Shown: one piece after another, positions 32,601 through 42,148 of the stretch
Layout: every line of letters begins with the position of its first letter
How positions within the stretch are numbered: the stretch's first letter is position 1
Made by a program: the position numbers and the translations under genes
Source of the DNA: Pigoraptor chileana
Taxonomy: Eukaryota; Opisthokonta; Filasterea
Length of the DNA stretch: 64,000 nucleotides
Assembly (NCBI GenBank): GCA_943704495.1
Contig: CALSCR010000739.1
Coordinates: 1-64,000 of the forward strand
Direction of reading: 5' to 3'
The notes under the pieces: model-generated
Told to the model about the DNA's origin: nothing
The model's database searches: none
What the model saw: only the letters and a program-made list of their open reading frames with translations

Positions 32601-34087
32601 CAGCTGTGGGTATTTTTGGCTCGTTCTTTGTGCGAACTCGTGAAAGAGTCCATTTTGAAGGTGTGTGTTGTTTTGTCTGTGTTTATTTTCGGAAGCTAAT
32701 GCAAAATTATGATTATTGCTGCATTGCAGGCTCTCTCTTTCGGACATGAAGAAGAAGATCGCCATCAACCTCCAGGTACTCGAGACTGCCGGGCTCGTGT
32801 CCAAGGAAGACGATTACCAGGCCATTGTCAATGCCATCGCCAAGGTCGGTGATTCGTTCTTGTCTATTTGTTTTATTGGTTGCTCTTGTTTTTGCTTTAT
32901 TTGTTTATTCACACCATCAAGCACGCAACCGTTTTTGGGGGAAAAACAGGACATCCGCAACCAGCGCGCCTATCGCCTTCAACGGCGCGCGGAAATTGAA
33001 AAGCTGCGCAAGACTGTGGGCAATCTTGAGGAGAAGGCCAAGTATTTCCACCAGCAGGAGGAGTCGTACACGGCGTACACCAAGGGCATCATGGACAACA
33101 TGGCCAAGGGTGTCAAGCCAAAGTGAGTGCGGCTGCGGAGTGCTCGTTTTTGAACTCGGCGCCCTTGTCGCTGCAGCTGCTGCTTCTGTTTCCCGTGGCA
33201 ATCAAAAATGGTGGCTTCTTGTCGTGAGTGTGTGACCTGTGCATGTGCATTCCATCTTCAGCATTTACGTCCGCGTGTGTGTGTGTGTGTGTGCGGCTTG
33301 CGCAACTTGTGCTGAGTGCTCAACTCCCCCATTAATCCATGCAGGAAGCGCAATGGCTTTATCGAGCTCTTCCGCAGCTCAAACAAGCTCAAGATTGGAG
33401 AGCACAAATTCGGTTCCATTTCCTACTCTGCAAAGAAGCTCAAGGAGAAGAAGATTCTCCTCGAACTCGAGGGTGTTCCCGACTCTTCGTGGGTGTTCAT
33501 CTCTCTTTATTCACTCTTCTGTCTTTGTGACACCTTGCTTGTGCCACTCACTCCCTCTCACGCTCTCTCTCTCTCTCTCTCTCTGGTGTGTGGAGTCCAT
33601 GGGCACAGCGCCTATGACACTGACTTGAATCCTACATCTCTCTCTCTCTCTCTGTGTGTTGTGGCGTCCATGGGCACAGCGCCTATGACACTGACTTGAA
33701 TCCTACATCTCTCTCTGTGTGTGTGTGTGTGTGTGTGTATGTTTGTTCTGTTGTGGAGTCCATGGGCACGGCGCCTGAACACTGACTTCGAGACTCAGTT
33801 ACTCAATCATGTGTGTCCTTGCTAACGCACTTCACTCCCTATTATTATGTGGCTCAATTTGCAGGCTTGGCAGCGTCAAGATCACAATGTCGTCGAACGA
33901 GATTGGCGTCTTCACCGTCACCACTTCGTTCCTCGGCGTGCAGCAGGGCGACCCTGCCGAGCTTCTACTCGAAGATCTGCTGCAGTACCAGTATGACGGC
34001 GTCTCTGTCATGCGCATGTTTGGCACTGCAAAGATCAACGTCAACCTCCTTCTCTTCCTTCTCAACCGCAAATTCTACGGGAAGTAA
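26659..34087 (+). CDS. IQGAP: IQGAP: CH domain, IQ motifs, RasGAP-related domain and RasGAP C-terminus
   Basis: Eighteen exons: 26659-26719, 26826-26955, 27083-27239, 27377-27454, 27658-27734, 27874-28033, 28165-28186, 28445-28720, 28965-29692, 29865-30006, 30233-30319, 30548-30669, 30785-30880, 31143-32605, 32730-32844, 32950-33122, 33345-33488, 33865-34087. Every phase agrees; 1417 residues. The calponin-homology domain (about 40-160; YEYLCHLEEAKQWIEACI, GLKFRHTDNINHW) should bind F-actin. Four IQ motifs (about 505-610; e.g. IIKLQARIRGNLVRREF) bind calmodulin/light chains. The GAP-related domain (about 730-1060; LLKLFREAILEEM, VVGNLVYYRYMNPAIVAPD) binds Rac/Cdc42-type GTPases. The RasGAP_C domain fills 1240-1417. 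I see no WW domain between CH and IQ. It scaffolds cortical actin and cytokinesis. Exon 7 is only 22 nt; donors are often GTGGGT. Confidence 0.95.
33589..33640 (-). repeat. Dispersed 50-bp repeat, copy 8
   Basis: A reverse-strand copy in the last IQGAP intron, next to a CT run. It reads tggagtccatgggcacagcg on the plus strand and ends gacttgaatcctacatc. Confidence 0.9.
33659..33710 (-). repeat. Dispersed 50-bp repeat, copy 9
   Basis: Second reverse-strand copy in the same intron, nearly identical to copy 8, 70 bp further on. Confidence 0.9.
33752..33796 (-). repeat. Dispersed 50-bp repeat, copy 10
   Basis: Third reverse-strand copy in the same intron, separated from copy 9 by a TG run (33715-33740). 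The distal end is worn. Confidence 0.85.
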
Positions 34088-34664
34088 GAGCGCCAATGCG
34101 TCTCTGTCTCTTCGTCTTCTTCTGTTCCCGTCTGGGGAACCGATACTTTCGTTTATGTTTGTAGTGCGATTAATTAAAAACGGAGAAAGATTCCACCCTA
34201 ATTTCGAGAGTGTATGTTGCATGGATAAATTTATTCTCCTCAACCGCAAGACGTCGCTTCATCCTTTGTCCATTCAAACGATACCTTTACGTTGTCGTAA
34301 GATCCATCATAAACGAAAGAGTTTTTTTTTATATAGGTGGAACATGTACTCACGTTGAAACACGAAGCAAAAATTTGAATTTCAAATTCCATAGTTTGTT
34401 TCAAAATTCCATAGTTTTTTGCGCGCGCCCAAAGCAGAGCAGAGTCACAGAGAACGTTCCGGACATGGCTGTTTCACACCGTCCAATAGGGTGGCAGATG
34501 CAGTGTGCGCGATGGCAAGGGTGGATGCCGACGTGCAAATGTGAGGGCGCCGATGGGCAACGTGGGGGATGGAAATAGCCGCCCGTGTGACGGAAGGCAA
34601 TGGAAAAAACGATGACGCAGGGGGTGAGTGAGTGCCCACTATGAAGAATGGCCATTGTATGAGA

Positions 34665-34706
34665 TGGCCCATACTGAAGCCGTGTATATGGCCCATACTG
34701 AAGCCG
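34665..34706 (+). repeat. 24-bp tandem duplication in a promoter
   Basis: The 18-mer tggcccatactgaagccg occurs at 34665 and 34689, with tgtata between. It lies about 470 bp upstream of the small-gene ATG. Confidence 0.75.
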
Positions 34707-34820
34707 CGTAGTGTGTGAGATCTGTATGGAAGGGCAAGGGCGGCATAGTGACGCATAGTAAGTGGAATGCCCCACGCAGCCGACCCAAAAAGGAAATTCT
34801 GATCCGTGAGCAAGTTTGCA

Positions 34821-34898
34821 GACCAATCAGAACACCGCGCCACCCTCCTTTCGACCAATCAGAACACCGCGCCACCCACCTGCCGACCAACCAGAATG
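34821..34898 (+). promoter_or_regulatory. CCAAT-box direct repeats
   Basis: The block gaccaatcagaacaccgcgc plus caccc occurs at 34821 and 34853. A third partial copy (gaccaaccagaatg) lies at 34885. Each full copy holds a CCAATCA core, the NF-Y site. The array sits 120-190 bp upstream of the TATA box, the expected place for CCAAT elements. Confidence 0.6.
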
Positions 34899-34931
34899 TG
34901 CCCACGGGGACACTTTTTGGTGCCCCACACA

Positions 34932-34991
34932 TCACACACACACACACACACACACGCACACACACTCACACACACACACACACACACACAT
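34932..34991. repeat. (CA)n microsatellite
   Basis: CA dinucleotides with a few CG and CT breaks, between the CCAAT repeats and the TATA box of the gene at 35158. Confidence 0.95.
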
Positions 34992-35007
34992 TCACTCACA
35001 CTCGCAC

Positions 35008-35015
35008 TATATAAT
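35008..35015 (+). promoter_or_regulatory. TATA box of the small gene
   Basis: TATATAAT lies 143 bp before the ATG at 35158 and just after the (CA)n tract. With the CCAAT array upstream it makes a compact canonical promoter. Confidence 0.6.
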
Positions 35016-35157
35016 GCTTCTGGTATTCCATAGAATTCCATCAAACAACATCTACAACACGCTTCACCAAAAAACTGATAGAACAAGAAGCAAAGCAGAA
35101 CAAACTGCAACAAACAACCAACAATCAACAACAAGGGTCCCGTCAATTCAAACGAGA

Positions 35158-35376
35158 ATGAGCACCCCCGCCTCCAACATGTTCCTCCGCACCTTTGCGA
35201 CGGTCGTCCGCGCTGCCAAGCCTAAGCCTTCGCGCCTCAAGGACGCACGCACTTTTGACATGGATGCGCAGAAGCGGATGCAGCAGTACTGGGTGGACTT
35301 CGCCCGCAACCAGACGATCGAGGCCAACACAAAGGTCAGCGTCAAGACTGCCAAGCCCGAGCGGCGCGTGCTCTAA
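35158..35376 (+). CDS. Small protein with likely mitochondrial presequence
   Basis: Intronless open frame of 72 residues starting MSTPASNMFLRTFATVV. The N-terminus is basic, hydroxylated and free of acidic residues for the first 20 or so positions, as in mitochondrial presequences. The rest is basic, with a helical centre (MDAQKRMQQYWVDFARN) and ends KPERRVL. I do not recognise the family. Candidates by size and charge are a small respiratory-complex or ATP-synthase-associated subunit, or a mitoribosomal protein. Its promoter has a TATA box and CCAAT repeats, so the gene is likely well expressed. Confidence 0.6.
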   Translation: MSTPASNMFLRTFATVVRAAKPKPSRLKDARTFDMDAQKRMQQYWVDFARNQTIEANTKVSVKTAKPERRVL

Positions 35377-36272
35377 GCGCGTTCTGCTGAGCCCCTGCGT
35401 TTGCCTGCGTCTGCCGCGTCCTAAAGTGTATATAGCCTGCGTTGCGCGCGTTTGTCTCTGCTGCGTTGTCGAATTTAATACTCCAATCCTAATAGGGACT
35501 CTGGTGTTGCACACTATGGGCCCTGTATGGGAGAGCTTGAAACATGGGATGTGACCTGGAGTCTGCCCTAATATACATAACTTTTTGAACTCATTTCGCT
35601 GATATCTAAAGTTTCACTCATAGGGCATTCAGCTAATTAATTCTGTAAGCTAAGCGCTTTATGGTTAGTTGGTATCTTAACGCACGGTATCAGCGCACCC
35701 GTTATTGGTCGTAGAACAAAAGTCCAAAGGTAGTCATGTTTTATGAAAGAACATAGCCATAGAATGAGACCAGTGAGACCCGATGGCGGGCTATAACTCC
35801 AAGCAAACCGAAGCAAACCGATGGAGGCGCAGGTGAGTACCCCCTGGCTTGCCGTGTGCTCATCTTCACCAGAGTCATCGCATCCGTCATCAAACCCGCA
35901 TAACTTCAACAAAAAAAGTATTGTACATACGCCAGGCAGAATTTGCACTCTGCAGTGACAAGAAATTGGAAATTGTGAAGAAACTGTGCGTCGAATACAA
36001 TTGGGGAAAATGGCGTCTCGAGGGGTGTTCTGGTCCATTGTTTCCTCACGGGTGATCACGTCATCTGGGTCACGTGAGCAGAACCCACATTCTTGTTCCA
36101 GTTGCAGCTGACGCATCCGCATCTTGGCCTTTCCGTTCATCCATCTTGATTACCTCACGGCACCTTTGCATCTTGCACTACATTTCTCACACGCAGTGGT
36201 CAAGTAAACCCTGTATGTCACTGGAGGGGGTTCATCCACTTTGAAACTGCCGCGGTAAAGCAAACAGGCAAT
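35377..36272. other. Spacer upstream of Lon
   Basis: 900 bp. A GGTCACGTGAG motif lies at 36069-36079 (palindrome 36071-36076), about 200 bp before the Lon ATG. A minus-strand open frame (36140-35637) starts with a charged, helical-looking segment and could be a small divergent gene, but I found no consistent splice model and do not call it. Confidence 0.5.
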
Positions 36273-39200
36273 ATGGCGACGGCGGCGCGGACGCTCGCTG
36301 CGCTGTGGCGTTTGTCTCCCCGCTTCACACTCGGCACCTCCTCCATTCGCCATGCCACTTACTTTTCAGGCACAGCAACACGATGTGTGTCGAAACGGCA
36401 GTTCCACGCGCTGTCGTCGCTCTCTCGCACCGTTAGTGTCCAAACAGCTCCGACGTCAGGCTGCCATCCATCAACAGCGCTTGCCATGATCCATACGAGT
36501 GCACCGTCCAACGCGCGCAAAGGGGGATCGAAGGATGGAAAAGATGCGCCGTCGAGTGAGTCGAGTGGCTCCACTCCGTCCGACGAAGGCGCTGCCAACG
36601 AAAACGGCTCATCCTCCTCCTCCTCCTCCTCCTCCTCCTCATCTGAAAGTGAGAACGAAGAAAGTCCGCCCAACAGAGTGGTCAGGGCGATTGCGCGAGC
36701 ACTTCACGAAGCCAACGGGCCCGGTCGCAGCGGACTCGTCCCTCTCACAGTGCCGCAGGTGTATCCCGAGGTCCTTGTGGTGCCCATCCCCCGCCGTCCG
36801 CTGTTCCCGGATTTTTCTCGGCTCTTTGAGATCAGCGACCCTGCCCTCGTGCGTGAAATCGAGAAGCGCATCAAGATGGGACAGCCGTACGTTGGCGCCT
36901 TTCTGAGCCGCAACACGTCGGACCAGGAAGTGCGGAATGTGTCTGACTACGGGAAGATTTATCAGGTCGGCGTGTTTGCGTCGATTGCACGCACCTCGCG
37001 TAATGGCGAGTCGCTGCATTTGCTGCTGCAAGGACACCGCCGGTGCGTTTTTATATCTCTGATATTCTCTGCCGCCCATATGGTGAAGGGCGCCCTGATC
37101 CACTTTGTATCTCGCCTGTTGTGTCTGTGTGCGCGCACATTGATTTTCCTGGTATTGATAAGGTGTGTGGTGTGTATGTGTGTTGCATGTAATCTTTTAT
37201 CTTTTAGGATCAAGATTCGCCACGTTGTCGAAACGTCTCCCGTGCTCAAAGTGAATGTTGACAATTTGCGCGATCTCCCGTTCAATGCTTCGGATGATAT
37301 TTTGAAGGCCACGCAAAGCTCTGTTGTACAGACAATACGAGACATTGTTGCGATCAATCCAATGTTCAAGGAACAGTATGAGTTTTATACTGTGCAGCGG
37401 CATGGAATTGACGATATGGCAACATTGGGTGATTTTGGTGCGACGACAACGAGTGCTGAGCCGCACGAAATGCAGGCCGTACTGGAGGAGCTTGATGTGC
37501 AGGTGTGTGCGTGCGTGCGATGTGAGCGAGTGTTTTGTGGTGTGTATGTGTGTCTGTGTGTGAGTGTGCGTACAAGCACTGTGAGCGTACATCTTTGTCG
37601 TGCCTTTACTGGATACTGAACACTCCATGTCTACGCTCGCCGTTTCCGCCTCCCATGCTCTACCTGTGCGCACGTGACATTTGAAATGGATCGCAGGAGC
37701 GGCTGAACAAGGCTCTGGTGCTGCTGAAGAAAGAGTATGTCTCAACGCGGTTGCAGAGTGAAATTGGGCGGCAAGTCGAGGATAAGATTCAGAAGAGCCA
37801 ACGGCAGTACTATCTCATGGAGCAGCTGAAGCGCATCAAGAAGGAGCTTGGGCTGGAGGTGGGCTGGCGTTGCGTCTGCTCTGCCATGTAGTCGTGCCGA
37901 ATGTGCTTATTTTTCTTCTTTCTGAGATGACTTTGATTTTTGGGGGGAGTGAGTGTGGCACTCGTCACTGCTTGTATGACACATGCATCGTCTTTTATGG
38001 CCTCTGTGCTCTCTTGCGCATACATTGTGTGGGTATGCAAGTGATGAATGTGTGTGTGAGTGTGGATGTATGCGCGCGGTAAGCATTGTGCCGTGGAAAC
38101 CCGGTGCAATGTGTTGGTTGTGTCGAGACCCTCATTGAAAGTGCGGCACGTCCGATACATTTTTTGTGTGCACAATTGCATTGTTTCTGAGTGCAGAAAG
38201 ACGAGAAGGAGACGCTAATGGAGAAGTTTCGCGACCGCATTGCGAGCCTGAAGATGACCGACAACGTGCGCGACACAATCAACGAGGAGATGAACAAACT
38301 ATCTCTTCTTGAGAGCCATTCGAGCGAGTTTTCCATCACCCGCAACTATCTCGACTGGTTGACGAGCCTGCCCTGGGGTGTCCACTCGGAGGAGAACCTA
38401 GATCTCGTGCGCGCGCGTTGCATTCTTGACGAAGACCACTACGGATTGAAGGAAGTGAAGGAACGCATTTTGGAATTCATTGCCGTCGCGCACCTCCGCG
38501 GAAATGTGCAGGGCAAAATCATCTGCTTTGTTGGTCCGCCAGGTACGGCTGTATCCATCGATGCGCTCATTATTATTTTCGACCGTCGATGTTCGCTTGT
38601 GCTTTTCTAGCTATTGTTGTGTATGTGTGTGGTAACACATATTCTTTGTTCATCACTGCAATTGCATTACTCGTCATCTTTTATTCGATGCATTTCTCCG
38701 TACATTTTATGGTCACCTAACTCACCCGCTGTCTGTCACATACGCACGCACGCATACACTCGCACACTCAAAGGTGTCGGGAAGACATCTATTGCACACT
38801 CGATCGCGCGCACTTTAAACCGACAGTTTTTCCGCTTCAGCGTTGGCGGAATGAGCGACGTTGCTGAAATCAAGGGCCACCGCCGCACATATGTGGGCGC
38901 GATGCCTGGCAAGGTTGTGCAGGCCCTCAAAAAGGCCAAGACATCCAATCCGCTCATTCTCATTGACGAGATCGACAAGCTTGGGAAGGGATATCAGGCA
39001 CGTGACATGATGGTTCTCTCCTCGATGATTCTGTCCTCTGCCCAATTATGCGATTTGGCTATTGCTTTTGGCTATTGCTTTTGCTTGCTGACATTGGTGT
39101 TTATGGTACAATGTCTCGTGGGTTGTGGTGTGCAGTGCATCTTGTTGTCGCAATTTGCATCCCCGCATCCCCTTGCGTGTGTGTCTGTGTGTGTCTGTGT

Positions 39201-41109
39201 TGCATCCTCTTGCCGGCAGTTTCGTCTCCTCTCTCATACTTTCTTAACGTGTGTGTCACAGGGCGACCCTGCATCGGCGCTTCTTGAGCTTCTCGATCCC
39301 GAGCAGAATTCGGGCTTCCTCGACCACTACTTGGACGTTCCTTACGACATGAGCAAAGTGCTGTTCATTTGCACGGCGAATGTGACGGACACCATTCCCG
39401 GCCCACTGCTCGACCGCATGGAGGTTGTGCGCATCTCAGGATATGTCATGGACGAGAAGGTTGCAATTGCAAAGGTGCGTGGACGCTCAGAGAGTGTGGC
39501 CCCACTGCAAGAAAATTGCCTGCGCGCACTCTCTGTATCCTCTCCGTCACAGGTCTCCAATGTATCGTCTTATTTTCCGTGTTTAATTAGTCTTGGTTTA
39601 CCAACTTGCCGACTTAGCGTGGTAACGATCTCCAATTTTTCATCGCTTTTACCGTGCAACACCACAGCAATACCTCATCCCTGCGGCGACCAAAGCGGCG
39701 GGCATTGAAAACGCATGGGCAAACATCGACGACTCCGCCGTTGCTGCGCTGGTGCGGTGGTACTGTCGGGAGAGTGGCGTGCGCAATCTGCAGAAGCACA
39801 TTGAGAAGATTTTCCGCAAAATTGCGTTCCGCATTGTCAGCCAGAGTGACGCACAGACGCCGATCACCGTCCGCCCGGAAAACCTCCACGATTTTGTGGG
39901 GAATCCCGTTTTTACCACGGACCGTTTGTACACGCACACGCCCGCGGGCGTGGTCATGGGACTTGCCTGGACTTCGATGGGTGAGGGCGGCCGTTATTTG
40001 TACATTCTTCTCTGTTCTTTCTAATTAGATTTTGTGCACATTGTCAAGTGTGTCAACTGTGAATGCAAATGTGGCCCTTACGGCGGCAATTTAACGGTAC
40101 ACTGTGAACGTGGGTCAGTTTTATGCAATCAATCTGTAACAATTTCTGAAATGTTTGCCGTTGTCGTCCTCTGACCCATTTCCGTGCTTTGTGTGGACAG
40201 GCGGCTCAACGCTGTTCGTGGAGGCGACGTCCGTGATGGAGCAAGAGGGCAAGATGCGCACGACGGGCCAGATGGGCGACGTGATGAAGGAGAGCTCCCA
40301 AATTGCGTACACGTATTCGCGTGCGTTCATGGCGCAGCACATTGACCCGCTCTCGACATTCTTTGCAAAGGCATCGATCCACATGCACGTGCCGGAGGGT
40401 GCGACGCCAAAGGACGGTCCGTCGGCGGGATGCACCATGACAACCGCGCTGCTCTCCCTCGCACTCGGAATCCCCGTGAGGCAGAATATCGCAATGACGG
40501 GCGAGATTTCCCTCACTGGAAAGGTGCGAATTAATTTCAATGGTTCCCGTTCTTGGCTTTGTGTCTGTCGTGAATGTGTGAAAATTTGAATGTATTGTCA
40601 TATTGCTGTGCTCGTGTCGATGCTGTGTTTGTCGCTGTTGTTTGGCATATGTCTGCCAATGGCCTGTCAGTGTGATGTGTGATGTGTGTTCCATGAAACT
40701 CCCATATGACTCCACACTCTGCCTTTTGGTTTGTTGTGATGTCCACGTGCTCCATTTTACTCGGCGGTTTGGCCCCAGTTTTCCTTCTCCACTGACTGGA
40801 TTGTTGGTTGCTCTACTTTTCCAGGTGCTTCCCGTGGGCGGAATAAAGGAAAAATTGATCGCGGCGCGTCGTGCTGACGTCAATTGCGTTGTTCTCCCCG
40901 CACCAAACAAACGGGACTTCAACGACCTCCCCGACAACATCCGGGAGGGGCTTGAGGTGCACTTTGCGGACGAGTACCTGGATGTGTTCAAGGTCGCATT
41001 CCCAGGCGTGCATACTGTAGACGTGAAGCCTAAGGACCTGCCGCCCGTGCCTCCCGTCCCCGCGCCGTCAGTCAACAACACCGCGGGCGCGGGTGCCGGT
41101 GCTGCATAG
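36273..41109 (+). CDS. LONP1: Mitochondrial Lon protease (ATP-dependent, AAA+ serine protease)
   Basis: Nine exons: 36273-37042, 37208-37502, 37697-37858, 38197-38542, 38774-38997, 39262-39474, 39668-39980, 40201-40523, 40825-41109; phases agree; 976 residues. A basic presequence ([18 protein letters not shown]) targets the matrix. A poly-Ser/Glu stretch (about 110-130) precedes the LON substrate-binding domain ([15 protein letters not shown]). The AAA+ module has Walker A GPPGVGKTS (about 520-530) and Walker [11 protein letters not shown]. The protease domain carries the catalytic Ser of PKDGPSAG (about 849) and Lys of PVGGIKEK (about 890). It degrades damaged matrix proteins and binds mtDNA. 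Intron 5 has a GC donor (GCACGT): the junction falls inside the invariant GYQ/GDP, so no GT donor fits. A CACGTG lies 197 bp upstream. Confidence 0.95.
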
Positions 41110-42148
41110 TGCGACTGTGCGGCTCTTTTGCTGGCCATGTGTGTGTGTGTTGGAAACGTATGGCGGCGCGTTTATACTGCGGGTATTGTGTGTTTATGCC
41201 AGCCTCCCCTGTATGTTCTGCTGACGTGTGACGTGTGTGCATGTGCAGTTTATTAAGGCCAGGATGTGTGAGTGAGTTGACATGTGTGTGTTCTGGCAGG
41301 CCGGTTGGGGTGACTGTATATTGATTTCGTGTCGGAGATCAATATGCTTTGTTATGTTTCTGCTGAAGTGGACCTGTGAACTGCGGATGGGCAGGCTTGG
41401 CGGGGCCCATGTTGCAATGAAGGTGTATGGCCCTGGCGGCCTGGTTACAATAGCTGAATCATTTTCCAATTCACTCCTTTCAAATTTTTGTGTCAGTTTT
41501 TTGGTTACTGTGTAGGGTTGCGTAAAGGAAGTAGGGTTACATTTTTGTACGGCAAATTCGCCCAGTGACAATCCGGTGCTGTCAAACCTGTCACGAAACC
41601 TCTGGACTGACATTCAAACGTCAGTCTGCACTGACGGCCGCCTGACATTAGCTGTCCTCAGTGGCTCAGACTAGTACCCCTGTCGATGCCCTTCAAGTAA
41701 TAGCGCATATCTGGCACATCACAGCAATCTCTGATATGTGATAGGACGACCACTGACGGTTGGCTCATGTTCAACGACAAGCTGCTCTAATCGGTGCTGT
41801 CTGCGAACTGCTGAGGGTGTTCCGAGTTGAGCAGATATTAGTAACTGCTGCGATTGACAGTGATCGCGGATCGCTGAATCGATTAAGGACAGCCGATCTG
41901 CCGAGATAACATTTTAAATTGCGTAGTGCCGCGAACGGTGCATGAGATGCCGGTCCGATGATAGATTAGACTCTCGCCGAACCAACTGGTCAGAGAGTTC
42001 TGCTGAAATCCAGCGTCGCCTTCCTAAGCGAGCCCGCACCACCGCTTATTTGCCGGTGTGACGGAGACATTATTTTTGCGGATTGGCTGCCAACGGACTT
42101 TCGCATACTTGCGAGTGAGGACTGTCGTCGCTTTCTCGAGTTGTAGCG
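41110..42148. other. Spacer between Lon and ABI
   Basis: 1.04 kb. Two TAGGGTT words occur at 41514 and 41532. From about 41600 to 42000 the sequence is rich in cactgac / gtcagt words, like the spacers at 46.6-47.4 and 59.3 kb (see findings). No gene is seen. Confidence 0.5.

Larger units (their letters stand above)
34088..35157. other. Spacer and promoter region of the small gene at 35158
   Basis: 1.07 kb. The first 550 bp show nothing clear. From 34665 there are two direct duplications (24-bp and 32-bp spacing, listed separately), a (CA)n tract at 34932-34991 and a TATA box at 35008. Confidence 0.6.

Noticed and set aside
31461-32804. A 447-codon antisense frame opposite the large IQGAP exon
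   Set aside because: The sense strand codes the GAP-related domain with family-level identity. The antisense frame is a by-product of GC-rich codon use.
35637-36140. A 167-codon minus-strand frame divergent from Lon
   Set aside because: The first 17 residues look codable and a GTGGGT donor follows, but I found no downstream exon with matching phase. Kept as a possibility only.
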